A program made the translations under genes and the position numbers. Under the pieces are notes generated by a model, which did not search any database, was not told the origin of the DNA, and saw nothing but the letters and a program-made list of their open reading frames with translations. A stretch of 64,000 bases of DNA from Bacteroidales bacterium (GTDB lineage Bacteria > Bacteroidota > Bacteroidia > Bacteroidales > ML635J-15): positions 1 to 64,000 of the forward strand of contig JAISPG010000019.1 of NCBI GenBank assembly GCA_031275085.1. The letters run 5' to 3'. Below are positions 9,401-20,118 of this stretch, piece by piece (positions within the stretch are counted from its first letter, which is position 1; every line of letters starts with the position of its first letter).

Positions 9401-11162
9401 TTTCATCATACCAAATTATATTACTACCGTCTGTTGCGATGTCTTCTATTTTGGCGTCGGTACATAAATATTGGGGACTTGCTATTACCGGAGGAGTAAC
9501 TGGAATATAATCAGAAATAATTACTTTTACAGCAGTTCTGGTATTACTTTCACATATAGCGTCACTTTGAGCAACATAATATATTCGTTCATTAATTAGT
9601 ATTTCGTCATCATCTAATAAATTATCACCTGTTGGAGCGTCATACCATTTAAGTCCTATACCAGAAACCAATATATCGGATATACGTGATCCCGTGCAGA
9701 ATATTTGCGGACTTGTTGCTGTAGGTGCATTCAAACCATTATTTAGGCTTACTTCTACCGCAACCGGTTGACTTTGACAACCGTCATCAGATGCTCTTAT
9801 GTAATAAATTGCACCATCTGTCAGTGCATCAGATAAGTCTAACATCAAATTATTATTATCATACCATACCAGATCAATGCCTGGATCTGTAAATGCAACC
9901 AAATCAGCAATTGTTCCATTTCCGCAAAAAGATTGATTAGCCTGGGCTATTGGAGCTTCAGGCGTATTACAGTCAGATGTTGCAATGAACGATTCTCTTT
10001 CTCCGACTTTTGCATATATGCCTGATGTTTCAAATGAATATTGAATAACAGCCCATGCGTAATATGTGCCATTTTCGTTTAGTCCTGTAATATTTTCGAC
10101 ATAATTCTTTTCCTGATCACTTACGGAATTATCCCTTAAAATTATATGGAAAATATTTCCGTCTCTAATAAAACTTCCTGCTGCAATCTCGGCAGAACTT
10201 GGGAAATCGTATTCTATATTGTTTATTACTAACTTATTTGAAAGATCATTTGTATATATGTCAACATCGGCAATTGAATAAATAAATCCGTATTTTGGTA
10301 TTGTGTCATAATTAAGTTTTCCTGTTGTTGTTGCAGAATTACGACCGCTAACTATCATGTTGTTTGTAGGAGCAAAATGTCCACGGGAGAAGTGTCCGTT
10401 AAGACTGGCAAAAGTAGCTCCGGTATTGTTTGCTGGATGAGTTGTAACAGAAGAAGGAGATCTGTAAATAAATAAATCAGGGTTTGGATAGTGGAAATCT
10501 GAAGAGCTTGCAGCTCCGTAAGTAATAGAAACACCCCTGAATGCCCATGAAGAGTATGTTCTTGGTATTGTCTGATTATAGTAGAACCCTATATCAGTTG
10601 TTTCCAGTGGAGTTCCGGGAACTTGTTTTCTAAAATATATGGTATATACAGGAATCATTTTTCCGGCTTCAATGTTTAATGCAGCATTTACATTGATATT
10701 TGACGTTCCTACAGTAGTATTTATGTATCGCATCCCTGCGGTAGCACCATTTTGAACTTCCTGATGATTCATAACTTGAGTTCTGAATGTAGAATAAACA
10801 GATGAGAATGAAGGAGCTATTGAAATAACTCTGGAACCCAAATCAATAGGATCTAAACCAAGGGGTATATCGTAGGCAAATGTGTTATCGGTCAGAACTA
10901 AAGAATTAGGCTGATATACAATATTAAATCCGAATGCATCGGCGAGTATTTCACCTATAGCCATAACATGTAGTATAACATGTTCATCTGTTTCTTCAAC
11001 AGTAACTACCATACGGGAATTTGATGTTCCGATAATATCTCCTTGATTGCCCGGATATTGAATTTGGGCAATCAGGAGTGTTTGAGTTAAAAGGGGAAAA
11101 ACCCCGATAAAAAATGTTTTAATATATTTCTTGATAACTCGTTTTAAATATATATTTTTCAT
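6465..11162 (-). CDS. Giant T9SS-secreted surface protein with Ig-like and PKD-like repeats
   Basis: A 1565-residue secreted protein. It has an N-terminal signal segment (about 15-33, ending LLIAQ), then a beta-rich domain (about 35-230) shared with the 2959-residue neighbour. A fibronectin-like segment (about 235-395) precedes six tandem ~75-residue CHU_C-associated Ig-like repeats (about 397-880). Each of these has FC near the start, a WYD-type strand and a YYA...CES motif. About four PKD-like repeats follow (about 880-1250), then further Ig-like sequence. The last ~80 residues are a T9SS type A sorting domain (SLYPNPVEASSNLIIEI, YDVAGKLV, GSYTARV, HFVVGR). Such domains direct export by the Por system and anchoring at the cell surface. 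The shared N-terminal domain has G-T-S-x-S-R and ADAFGFNIVYQPNSLVL, loosely like a cohesin fold. The function is probably adhesion or scaffolding. Confidence 0.88.
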   Translation of the reverse strand: MKNIYLKRVIKKYIKTFFIGVFPLLTQTLLIAQIQYPGNQGDIIGTSNSRMVVTVEETDEHVILHVMAIGEILADAFGFNIVYQPNSLVLTDNTFAYDIPLGLDPIDLGSRVISIAPSFSSVYSTFRTQVMNHQEVQNGATAGMRYINTTVGTSNINVNAALNIEAGKMIPVYTIYFRKQVPGTPLETTDIGFYYNQTIPRTYSSWAFRGVSITYGAASSSDFHYPNPDLFIYRSPSSVTTHPANNTGATFASLNGHFSRGHFAPTNNMIVSGRNSATTTGKLNYDTIPKYGFIYSIADVDIYTNDLSNKLVINNIEYDFPSSAEIAAGSFIRDGNIFHIILRDNSVSDQEKNYVENITGLNENGTYYAWAVIQYSFETSGIYAKVGERESFIATSDCNTPEAPIAQANQSFCGNGTIADLVAFTDPGIDLVWYDNNNLMLDLSDALTDGAIYYIRASDDGCQSQPVAVEVSLNNGLNAPTATSPQIFCTGSRISDILVSGIGLKWYDAPTGDNLLDDDEILINERIYYVAQSDAICESNTRTAVKVIISDYIPVTPPVIASPQYLCTDAKIEDIATDGSNIIWYDENNNILPINTQLSTGTTYYAVKNTGTCESTDRTSVLVYIGDNLVEPPVIASPQHFCPGAVLSNIAVSGNQIIWYASQTGDTQLSSNTVLSDNTTYYAARRAGDCESTTRTPVVISIDYAPEVIADTNQELCEGNTISDIIVTGSGIKWYSSPDSDVELDISTLLVNGTTYYAVQSDGDCESNIRTGITININYLDSPVATSPQEFCNAATIADIQIEGGEIVWYDNSTSENRLDPTTPLVDGHTYYAAKVNGICESNSRRAITVFIKPLPEITNLQNFVFCDGEIVNEFTFEGTISEETSFYWRRVIGQDLGLPQAYGINTIPSFTAENSGIYPLIDVYEVEYIHNVNACPQIIETFLITVNPTPVVAPVNDMVYCYGTQVEPYLFTGNIPEANYKWFRSGGNIIEGLPEEGYNIIPGFTALAETTPISANYKVTADYNYANMSCNNQDTIEFSITILPEISVNVNIEDQVICSSNALDEIIFTSNVENVTFRWIRTSGQIPGLAASGEGNILSQILYNEGNTVLSASYLVTPVYNSCEGHSKPFSITILPGNAMIQVPDLKLCEGENVAAFQLDNSYSWTNLDGIDIGLPMSGFGSLPAFTAKNTNDQTVFARYKITNKYIVNNIECESSSIMLITVYPAPEINMPYRHTACSGDNSVDISYTAHSGETLEYNIIFNPAAISAGFRDQVQFTELPSDKISIPIPENIYSGTYQGTININSEFCTNSYPFEIGFEKPFSIVKQPESITNICDENTIVVLSVVTDAENLEYQWYHNNIAIYGANSSNYSFEYSTDSDGEYYVEINNNCMTLSSTKVNVSQNIVSINIKWDNVLYVNDPDHIFSSFQWYKNGQPITTDGYAQYYGNEYGFNGTYFVRCYYSDGTFVETCPKTFETEKNTIISLYPNPVEASSNLIIEIQTDEFDIENAYLEIYDVAGKLVSRSIITGPITEINAPMSEGSYTARVITKTKQVITEHFVVGR

Positions 11163-11192
11163 TATTGTAAGTGTTTATTTTATATTCAATTA

Positions 11193-14100
11193 TTAATAAT
11201 TTCTCAACCATTCCTGGGTTTCTATATATATTTCAATAGATGCTCCAAAATTTGAAATTATTGTATTGTTATCTTCTCTGAAATCTATGGTTCCATTTGC
11301 GTTAAAATCATATTTAGGATCATATACATTGCCTTGATGTACAGATTCTTTTGAGTTTATTTTAGATAGGTCGTATGCGTTTACATAGAAATCACTGTTC
11401 ACATCTCCCGGTAAAATTTCTCTATGTCCCAGATAGGTATCAGAACTTATGGTTATTTTACCTAAACGAATGATATATCCTTGTCGTGATATTTCCAAAA
11501 TATAGTCACCTTCATGAACACGTTCGATCATATACATCCCTATTGGTGCATCAGGTAATTCTCCTTCTGCTAAAGGAGTATTGTCGATATCACCTTGCGT
11601 TTTTCCTATAAGAGCCCAATCTATTGGTAATCCCGGATTATCCTGAGCGTTAAGCGTACCTGGATTTTTTGGAGTTCCGGGAATGAATATAGATCCGTCA
11701 TAATATATAGCAGATGTCCTGTATAGTGGAGTGCTGTTAAATAAATCTCTCAATGGATCTTCGGTGTCTTGAGGTGGTACAGGATATAATTTTATTGATA
11801 CAGGAAATAAAGAGTTAAATTCAGGATCGTTTTCATGAACAAAAGGAAATACCGTACCTGTTATTGAAAAACAATTGGATGTTGTAGTTATCGCTATGCG
11901 GTCTCCTTCACAATTAATTGAAGTTTGAGCAGCATAATAAGTTGTATTTGTAACTAGAATTGTCGATAACGGAAGAATATCGGTTCCTGTTTCGGTTGTA
12001 AACCACACAATTCCGGATCCTGTAATAGTAAGGTCTCCCAATGTTACATCTCCTTCACAAATACCTTGAGTTGCGGGTGCAACAGGGGCACTTGGTGAAC
12101 CAATATTTATTGTAACTTTTATACGTTCGCTACTTTCACATGTTCCTCCTGATTGTGCAGCGTAGTAATCTCCATTTGTTAATATTGTGCCTGATTCAAT
12201 AGGAGATCCGCCTGTTGCGGCAGTATACCATTTTATTTGATTATTTGGAACAGATATATTCGCTAATATAGTATTCTCGCAGAAACTTTGGGGAGATGTA
12301 ATTGTAGGTATTTCCAGTATATTATCATCTATAATGATCTCGACTTCTGTACGTAAAGAACTTTGGCAATTTCCTCCTGCCGAGTAAGCAGCATAATAAG
12401 AATTTCCGTTTACTACTTCGGTTGTTAAAGGTAATTGATTACCGTTAAGTGCAGCATCATACCATATTATATTATTTTGAATACCTTCCGGTATAGCAAT
12501 ATCAGCTAAAGTTGCCGAAGAACAAAGTTCTTGAGGACTATTTATTCTTGGTGCATCTATTTCTGCATAATCATTAATATAGATTTTTACTGCAGTACGG
12601 ATTTCACTTTCGCATAATCCTGTGCTTTGTGATGCATAATAAATGTTATCATGTATAAGTACTGTTGAAGGCTCTAATGCTATTCCCCCGGTTTGGGAAT
12701 CATACCATTTAATATCCAGACCTGTAGCTTCCAAATTTAATATTGTAGCATTGGAACAGAATGTTTGAGGAGTATTAACAGTAGGAGGGGTTATGTTATA
12801 TATCTGTAAAATAGTAACATTTTGATATTCATAAGTACAATTTACAGCATCTTTAACTATAATATCATAATTTCCCTGTGCGATATTTTCAAGTACTTCT
12901 GTTGTAGCAGAATTGTCGGAGAAATTGGTCCAGCTTGTACCGTTATCCATACTATATTGATATGGAGCTGTTCCGCCTGTAACATTTAATGTTATGCTTC
13001 CTCCTGTAGTTCCGTCACATTGAACATTTGTAGTATATGCTGCAACAGCAAATCCATTGTTGTCTTCATTTTCAATTATTATATTTTGTTCGGAATAACA
13101 ATTATTAAGGTCTTTAATACTGATTACATGGTTTCCTGCAGTTAGATCTGAAATTGTCACGGAATTTTCAGTCATATTTTGTAATATTCCGCCATCTATT
13201 TGATATTGATATGGCGCTGTTCCGGTTACTGTAATAGTGAATGAACCATCAGAATTACCACATAATGTAGATGTAACATCGCTTATTATTGCATTTAACC
13301 CGTTATCGTCAGAGTTGATGATAACTTCTCCTGTACTTGCGGAACAATTGTTTGCATCAACAATGTTCAATACATATACTCCCGATGTTTGATTATCAAT
13401 TATGTTATCAACAGGCGTAATATTACTTCCGTTTAAAGTATATGCATATGGCGATGCTCCTCCTGTTGCGGTAATAATCAATGATCCGTCTGCAATTCCG
13501 CAACCTGATGCATTTGTTGAACGCATTGAAACATGCAGATCGCTGTCGGTATTTGATAATATGACTGATTCACTGGTTGTTACACCACAAATAGGTCTGT
13601 CTTTATCTCTTATTGATACCTGATATGTATTTGCCGATAAATTTTCAATTAAGCCATTTGTTTGCAAATCAGTATAATTATTATTATTGTTTAAAGAATA
13701 TTCATAATTTCCGCTTCCACCGTTTACATATACCTGTATACTGCCGGAATTATCATTACACGTTGGCAAACTGACGACTTTAATAGTCCCGACTATTAAA
13801 TCGGAAATATTGCTTCTGTTTATACTTATATTTTGATATTCATAAGTACAATCGGCATCATCTCTTACTATTACATCATAACTTCCTTCTGCCAAATCAG
13901 GAATAACAACAGATGTTCCTGTAATCTGAATCCAGTTATTACCGTTGTTAATACTATATTCGTAAGGAGAATTACCGTTTATTATAGTTATTGTGATACT
14001 TCCGCCATTAGTTCCGTCACAATAGGAATCGGTTTTTGTTACACTAAATGCAAGGTTATTATTGTCACTGTTTTCGATTTCTTCTCTGCCTTCGGCATAA

Positions 14101-17100
14101 CATCCGTTTGCATCAAATATACGCCATACATGACTACCTGCATTTAAATTAGATATTGTTACGGAATTTTCCGCCATATTTTGTAATATACCGCCATCTA
14201 TTTGATATTGATATGGTGCTGTTCCGCTTACTGTAATTCTGAAAGATCCGGCTGCATTACCACATGTTGTCGCAACATTGTCACTTGTAACTGCATTTAA
14301 TCCGCCATTGTCAGCATTTAATATTATTTCTCCGCTGCTGGCAATACAACCATCAGAATCAGTTACATTTACTACATATATTCCTGAAGTTAAATCTTCT
14401 ATTTTATTGTTATTTAAACTGGTGGCAGTACTGTTTAGAGTAAATTCGTACGGAGTAACTCCTCCAGTAACCACTACTGTTAAGGAACCGTCTGAAATTC
14501 CGCACATTGAAGCATTGTTTGCAACTACTGATATGGCTATGTCCGAATCTACCGGATGTAAAGATATTGCTTCACTTACTACAGTTCCACAGGTGGTAGC
14601 GTTTTTGTCCTGTATGTAAACTCTGTATGTTCCTGCTGATAAGTCGCTTATAATACCTGAAGGATATAAATCCGTAAATGTATTGCCATTATTAAGTGAA
14701 TACTGATAAGTACCGCTTCCGCCTGTTACGATGACTTGGATCTCACCTTCATCATTGCCGCATGTAGGTTGAGTGATTAATTTGATTGTTCCGACGGCTA
14801 TATTTGTACCCTCTTCTTTATTAATACGAATATCCTGGTAGCTGAATAAGCAATCGATGTTATCTCTTACAATTAAATTATAACTTCCCTGAGATAGATT
14901 GTTTATTGTTACAGTTGTATTTGTTCCGCTAAATGCCGTCCATGTAACTCCATTGTCATATGTATATTCAAATGGAGCTGTTCCGCCTGTAACACTTATT
15001 GTTATACTACCTCCTGAAGTTCCGTCACAACTTGAATTATTTGTATTTACAGTATATGCAAAATTATTGTTGTCATTATTTTCAATTTCTTCTCTGCCTT
15101 CAGCATAACATCCGTTTGCATCAAATATACGCCAGGTATGCACTCCTGCATTTAAGTTAGATATAGTAATATTGTTTTCGCTGGCTGTTTGTAATATTCC
15201 ACCGTTTATCTGATATTTAAATGGTGCTGTTCCTCCGTTGATATTTATTTTAAAACCTCCTTCGAAATATCCGCATGTAGTAGCCGTATTATCGCTTATA
15301 GAAATGTTCAGACCTCCGTCGCCTGCTTTAAGCATGGTTTCACTACTAACAATACATCCGTTTGCATCACTTACATTAACGATATATAACCCTGAAGTTA
15401 ACCCGTTTATGGTATTATCATCCGGAATATCTGCCATAACACTTCCGTTCAGACTATATTGATATGGAGCAGTGCCGTTCAGTACAAATAACTTTAGAGA
15501 ACCATTGTTAACACCACAACTACTGGCATCATTAGCAATAATATCAAATTCAAGATCACTGTTATTACTTTCTAAGGTTATCGGTGCACTTACTGATACT
15601 CCGCAGAATGGGAAAACTCTGTCTCTGATATAAACTCTATAGGTACCTGCAGCGAGATCTTCTATTATTCCGCTTGCCGGAAGTTCTGTATATGTAGTTC
15701 CTCCATTAAGTGCGTATTCATAATTGCCGCCATCACCACTTACACTTATTTTTATGCTGCCGTCTTCTCTATTGCAGGTAGGTTGATTAATAACCTGAAC
15801 AGAGCCTGCTATAAGATCAGAATTTTCACTTCTATCGATATTTGCGTTATGATATTTATAAATACAATTTGTTGCGTCTTGTACCATTATATAATAACTT
15901 CCTTGTGCCAGATCTGATATTGTAGCTGTTCTTCCGTTAATTGTTTCCCAGTTTATACCGTTATCAAGACTATATTCAAATGGGCTGTTTCCATTGGTTA
16001 TTGAAATTGTTATACTACCTCCGCCTGTACCGTCACAAAGTGCATCTGTCGATGTCAGGTCAAAAGCTAAATTACCGTTATTGCTGTTTTCAATTTCTTC
16101 TCTGCCTTCGGCAAAACACCCGTTTGCATCTGTTATGCGCCATGTATGGCTGCCTGCATTTAATTTTGATATTAATATCGAATTTTCTGTAAGGTTTTGC
16201 TCTATACCGTTATCTATTTGGTACAGATACGGGGCTGTACCATCTACAGTGAGAATAAATGAGCCTAATGCGTTATTGCAGGTAGTAGTTGTTATATCGC
16301 TTACAGTTGCATTTAGTCCGGCATCTTCTGTACCAAGGATTATTTGTCCGCTACTAACGATACAACCTATGTCGTCCATTACATCAACTACGTATTCCCC
16401 TGATCTAAGTCCGCTTATAGTATTATTTTCCGGAACACTTACCATGGTACTACCATTTATACTATATAAATATGGAGCTGTTCCATTAATTATATTTAAT
16501 GCTAGAGATCCGTCCGTGCTGCCACAATTATTAGCGTTATTAGCTGTTATGTTTATATCAAGATTACTGTCGCTTACACGTAAGGTTACAGGAGCACTTA
16601 TTGCAACTCCGCAATTTGGAGATTCTTTATCTCTTAAATATACCTGATATGTTCCGGCTCCAAGATTTTCAATAATATTATCTGCCGGAAGATCTTCGTA
16701 TGGTATGCCATCATTTAGTGTATATTCATAATTTCCGCTTCCTCCATATACAAATACATAAATACTTCCATTTTCAGAATTACAGGTTGGCTGGCTGACA
16801 ACATGTATAGTTCCTGCTGTAATACCTGCATATATTCCCTTATTTATATCAATATTCTGATATTCGTAGGTACAGTCAGTATTGTCTTTTACTATAATGT
16901 CGTAACTTCCTTGATTCAGATCTGTTATAGTGGTTGAAGATGTTTCGTCAAAATCAGCCCAGCTTTGTCCGTTATCAATACTATAAGTGTATGGAGAAAC
17001 TCCTCCTGTTACATTTAAGGTTATACTACCTCCTGTGCCATCACAATACGCATTAATTTTTGTTACATTAAAAGCAAATTCATTATTATCGGTATTTATA

Positions 17101-20072
17101 ATATTTACTCTGTCTTCGGCATAACATCCGGTTGCATCAGTAATTCGCCATATGTGATTACCTGCACTTAGATTAGATATTGTAATAGTATTTTCTAATG
17201 TAGCTTGTAGATTTCCGCCATCTATTTGATACTGGTAAGGAGCAGTACCACTTATTGTAAGGGAGAATGAACCGTCAGTGTTTTCACATAATGTAGGTAT
17301 AATATTACTTATAACCGTATTTAACCCGCCATCTGTAGCGTTTATTATTACTTCTCCGCTGCTTGCTGTACATCCGACTGCATCAGTAACATTTACCACA
17401 TATATTCCAGGTGTTAAATTTTCTATTTTATTATTATTTAAACTTGTTGCAGTACCGTTTATAGTGTATTCGTAATCGGGAACGCCACCACTTGCAACTA
17501 CTTCAATAGATCCTTCTGCAATCCCGCAGCTTGTTGCCGGACTCGGAACTACTGATATATCTAAATTTGTATTCAATGAACGTAGAACAATAGGCTCACT
17601 TACAGTAATACCGCATGCAATAGCTTCTATATCCCTGATATAAATTCTATATGTTCCGTCTCCCAGATTGTTTATAATACCTGTTGAAGGTAAATTCTCA
17701 AATGTATTATTATTGTTAAGAGAATATTGATAATTTCCGCTTCCTCCGGATACAGTTATTTTTATACTTCCGTTATTGTTTCCACATGAAGGTTGATTGA
17801 CTACATATATTGTCCCTGTTGTCAGTATGTTAGATTTATTTTTATTAATTCTGACACCCTGTCGTGAGAATATACAGTTTGTATTGTCTTTTACTGTTAG
17901 ATTATAACTTCCTTGTGGCAGATTATTTATTGTTGCTGTAGTATTTGCATCAAATTCCGTCCACGTAATACCGTTGTCATAACTATAATTGAATGGCGCA
18001 ACACCTCCTGTTACATCAATAACGATAGTGCCGTCAGCCGTTCCGTCACAACTTGAATTGCTGGTATTTGCAATAAAAGTAAAATTGTCATTATCGCTAT
18101 TTTCTATTTCTTCTTCGCCTTCGGCATAACATCCGTTAGTGTCGAATATTCGCCAGATATGAACTCCTGCACTTAAATTGGATATTCTTACAGTATCTTC
18201 ATCAATAGTCTGTAAAACACCACCATTTATTTGATACTGATAAGGTCCGGTTCCACCATTTATATTTATTTTAAAACTACCATCAGTATTACCGCATATT
18301 GTTGTTGTATTGTCACTTATAGTTACATCCAGACCATCATCATCCGTACCTAACAAAATTTCTCCGCTACTTGTAATACATCCGTTTGCGTCACTTATAT
18401 TAATTATATGTATACCTGAAGGTAATCCGCTTATCGTGTTATTTGCCGGAAAATTTGCCATAGTACTACCGTTTATGCTGTATTGATAAGGTGCCGTACC
18501 GTTTATTGCATATAATTCCAAAGATCCGTCGCTGATACCACAACTGCTGGCATTGTCTGCCGTTACAAATAATTCGAGATTACTGTTGTTGGTATTCAAA
18601 GTAACCGGATCACTTATAGATATACCACAAGCAGGAAAATCTTTATCTCTTAAATAAACCCTGTATGTGCCAGCCGGTAGATTTTCAATTATTCTGGTTG
18701 CAGGCAGATCTGTATACGTAGAACCTCCGTTAAGAGCATATTCGTAATTGCCTTCTCCGCCACTTAAATATACTTTGATACTTCCGGTTGCATTATTGCA
18801 ATCAGGTTGACTTATTATTTGTATACTGCCTGCTATAATAGGAATACAATCTTTATTTGTGGTAAATGTTATTTTGTTTCCTATGAGAGGATATAGAATT
18901 GATGTTTCAAATTCATATTTTGCAAATGACCATACATAATATTCTGTATCATCATTTAAATTATTAAGTTCCGAGTCATAGTTTTTATTTTGATCTGCTA
19001 CGTTATTTATAAAAGATACAATATTAAATGTTTTGGTTCCGCGTGTAAATGTCCCGTTTGTGATTTCAGTATCTGTAGGGAATTCATATCGGATATCATC
19101 AATAACAATGGAATCCATAAATTCATTTACACTAACTTGCGCATCCACATCCGAATATATAAACCCATACTGAATAATACTGTCACATCTTAATAATCCT
19201 GTTTTTATAGCCGGGTTGATATTATTACTTATATCATCAGTAGAAGAAAATTGTCCACGGGAGAATGTAGCATTAACAGTAGCTGAATTTATTCCTACCA
19301 AACTGGCAGGAATTGTTGTAACTGTAGAAAAAGAACGATATAATATCTGTTTTTGATCAATTATCTGAGTACCACCTGATGTCCCGTCATTAGCATAAGA
19401 AAGAGTTAAATCATCATATGCCCATTTGGGACAATAAAAATAACCTGTATAAGTTGTTTTAGATGCAATACCTATATCATTTAAATTTAATGGATTATTA
19501 CGCGTTTTTTTCTTGAAAAAACATGTCATTACCGATACAATTTCATTAGGTTTTGCTTTAAGTATTGTGGTGGTATCAAGGCTTGGTTGAACGATTTCAG
19601 CAATAAATGCTCTCATGTCAGGATTAAAGGAATAGTTTGCCGTAGGTGATCCGCTTCCTTTTTCCCTATGTGCCAGACTTGCACATATAAACCCTTTATT
19701 ATCTAAATCCTCAGCAAAAATTATAGCATTCTCTAAATTCGGATGAGCTGAATTATTTCCAATATTATTAATTTCTTGTGTAATAGTAGGATCAGATAAT
19801 ACTAAAACATCAGGGTTATAAAAAAAGGAAAATGTTAAAGCATTAGCCCTCAATTCTCCTACAACTATTACTTTCATAACTACACTACTGTCGGTTTCTT
19901 CTATAGTTGAAGCCAGACGACTATCAGAAGTTCCTACAATGTAATTATTATCAGAAAGATAAGTTTCGTCTTGTGCCTTCATGGAGGAAGACATAAATAG
20001 ACTTAATAAAACTATTAAAAAGATATATCTGTTTTTAATAATTTCCATAATTTGTAAATGTTCTTTTTCCAT
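11193..20072 (-). CDS. Giant SprB-repeat surface adhesin with dockerin-like C-terminus
   Basis: A 2959-residue secreted protein. A start at Met9 (20048) would place the signal peptide (NRYIFLIVLLSLFMSSSMKAQ) more normally. Next come an N-terminal domain homologous to that of the 1565-residue protein (about 35-230), a fibronectin-like part (about 235-410), 24 SprB-type repeats arranged as six ~334-residue supra-repeats (about 414-2420) and four CHU_C-type Ig repeats (about 2425-2735). The last ~225 residues begin with a CnaB-like part (GTVFPFVHEND, IFIPGTPKNPG) and end with two calcium-binding loops typical of type I dockerins (GDVNSDFYVNAYD and DFNANGTIDFRED). SprB is the mobile gliding adhesin of Flavobacterium; gliding is not implied here. 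No T9SS type A domain is visible. Surface adhesin is the likely role. Confidence 0.88.
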   Translation of the reverse strand: MEKEHLQIMEIIKNRYIFLIVLLSLFMSSSMKAQDETYLSDNNYIVGTSDSRLASTIEETDSSVVMKVIVVGELRANALTFSFFYNPDVLVLSDPTITQEINNIGNNSAHPNLENAIIFAEDLDNKGFICASLAHREKGSGSPTANYSFNPDMRAFIAEIVQPSLDTTTILKAKPNEIVSVMTCFFKKKTRNNPLNLNDIGIASKTTYTGYFYCPKWAYDDLTLSYANDGTSGGTQIIDQKQILYRSFSTVTTIPASLVGINSATVNATFSRGQFSSTDDISNNINPAIKTGLLRCDSIIQYGFIYSDVDAQVSVNEFMDSIVIDDIRYEFPTDTEITNGTFTRGTKTFNIVSFINNVADQNKNYDSELNNLNDDTEYYVWSFAKYEFETSILYPLIGNKITFTTNKDCIPIIAGSIQIISQPDCNNATGSIKVYLSGGEGNYEYALNGGSTYTDLPATRIIENLPAGTYRVYLRDKDFPACGISISDPVTLNTNNSNLELFVTADNASSCGISDGSLELYAINGTAPYQYSINGSTMANFPANNTISGLPSGIHIINISDANGCITSSGEILLGTDDDGLDVTISDNTTTICGNTDGSFKININGGTGPYQYQINGGVLQTIDEDTVRISNLSAGVHIWRIFDTNGCYAEGEEEIENSDNDNFTFIANTSNSSCDGTADGTIVIDVTGGVAPFNYSYDNGITWTEFDANTTATINNLPQGSYNLTVKDNTNCIFSRQGVRINKNKSNILTTGTIYVVNQPSCGNNNGSIKITVSGGSGNYQYSLNNNNTFENLPSTGIINNLGDGTYRIYIRDIEAIACGITVSEPIVLRSLNTNLDISVVPSPATSCGIAEGSIEVVASGGVPDYEYTINGTATSLNNNKIENLTPGIYVVNVTDAVGCTASSGEVIINATDGGLNTVISNIIPTLCENTDGSFSLTISGTAPYQYQIDGGNLQATLENTITISNLSAGNHIWRITDATGCYAEDRVNIINTDNNEFAFNVTKINAYCDGTGGSITLNVTGGVSPYTYSIDNGQSWADFDETSSTTITDLNQGSYDIIVKDNTDCTYEYQNIDINKGIYAGITAGTIHVVSQPTCNSENGSIYVFVYGGSGNYEYTLNDGIPYEDLPADNIIENLGAGTYQVYLRDKESPNCGVAISAPVTLRVSDSNLDINITANNANNCGSTDGSLALNIINGTAPYLYSINGSTMVSVPENNTISGLRSGEYVVDVMDDIGCIVSSGQIILGTEDAGLNATVSDITTTTCNNALGSFILTVDGTAPYLYQIDNGIEQNLTENSILISKLNAGSHTWRITDANGCFAEGREEIENSNNGNLAFDLTSTDALCDGTGGGSITISITNGNSPFEYSLDNGINWETINGRTATISDLAQGSYYIMVQDATNCIYKYHNANIDRSENSDLIAGSVQVINQPTCNREDGSIKISVSGDGGNYEYALNGGTTYTELPASGIIEDLAAGTYRVYIRDRVFPFCGVSVSAPITLESNNSDLEFDIIANDASSCGVNNGSLKLFVLNGTAPYQYSLNGSVMADIPDDNTINGLTSGLYIVNVSDANGCIVSSETMLKAGDGGLNISISDNTATTCGYFEGGFKININGGTAPFKYQINGGILQTASENNITISNLNAGVHTWRIFDANGCYAEGREEIENNDNNNFAYTVNTNNSSCDGTSGGSITISVTGGTAPFEYTYDNGVTWTAFSGTNTTVTINNLSQGSYNLIVRDNIDCLFSYQDIRINKEEGTNIAVGTIKLITQPTCGNDEGEIQVIVTGGSGTYQYSLNNGNTFTDLYPSGIISDLSAGTYRVYIQDKNATTCGTVVSEAISLHPVDSDIAISVVANNASMCGISDGSLTVVVTGGVTPYEFTLNSTATSLNNNKIEDLTSGIYVVNVTDSDGCIASSGEIILNADNGGLNAVTSDNVATTCGNAAGSFRITVSGTAPYQYQIDGGILQNMAENSVTISNLNAGSHVWRIFDANGCYAEGREEIENSDNNNLAFSVTKTDSYCDGTNGGSITITIINGNSPYEYSINNGNNWIQITGTSVVIPDLAEGSYDVIVRDDADCTYEYQNISINRSNISDLIVGTIKVVSLPTCNDNSGSIQVYVNGGSGNYEYSLNNNNNYTDLQTNGLIENLSANTYQVSIRDKDRPICGVTTSESVILSNTDSDLHVSMRSTNASGCGIADGSLIITATGGASPYAYTLNGSNITPVDNIIDNQTSGVYVLNIVDANNCSASTGEVIINSDDNGLNAIISDVTSTLCGNSDGSFTITVTGTAPYQYQIDGGILQNMTENSVTISDLTAGNHVISIKDLNNCYSEQNIIIENEDNNGFAVAAYTTNVQCDGTTGGSITLNVTGGTAPYQYSMDNGTSWTNFSDNSATTEVLENIAQGNYDIIVKDAVNCTYEYQNVTILQIYNITPPTVNTPQTFCSNATILNLEATGLDIKWYDSQTGGIALEPSTVLIHDNIYYASQSTGLCESEIRTAVKIYINDYAEIDAPRINSPQELCSSATLADIAIPEGIQNNIIWYDAALNGNQLPLTTEVVNGNSYYAAYSAGGNCQSSLRTEVEIIIDDNILEIPTITSPQSFCENTILANISVPNNQIKWYTAATGGSPIESGTILTNGDYYAAQSGGTCESSERIKVTINIGSPSAPVAPATQGICEGDVTLGDLTITGSGIVWFTTETGTDILPLSTILVTNTTYYAAQTSINCEGDRIAITTTSNCFSITGTVFPFVHENDPEFNSLFPVSIKLYPVPPQDTEDPLRDLFNSTPLYRTSAIYYDGSIFIPGTPKNPGTLNAQDNPGLPIDWALIGKTQGDIDNTPLAEGELPDAPIGMYMIERVHEGDYILEISRQGYIIRLGKITISSDTYLGHREILPGDVNSDFYVNAYDLSKINSKESVHQGNVYDPKYDFNANGTIDFREDNNTIISNFGASIEIYIETQEWLRNY
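12805..18835 (-). repeat. Six tandem ~1-kb coding supra-repeats (24 SprB repeats)
   Basis: Within the 2959-residue gene, a four-module block of about 334 codons occurs six times. The units begin at about 18835, 17822, 16820, 15812, 14800 and 13797, giving spacings of about 1002-1013 bases. Each unit starts with a (A/T/V)GTIxVxxxPTC-like module and contains the module marked GCYAEGREEIEN. Similarity also persists at DNA level: TCTCTGCCTTCGGCATAACA or a close variant recurs once per unit. Such an array is prone to unequal recombination and length change. Confidence 0.9.
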
Positions 20073-20118
20073 ACTATTTATATTTTAAGATTAATAAATA
20101 TTGATTTTATATATATTT

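Noticed and set aside
15994-16647. 217-codon plus-strand ORF
   Set aside because: It is antisense to the SprB-repeat gene, and similar antisense frames recur at the same place in other repeat units. It is a by-product of the repetitive coding strand.
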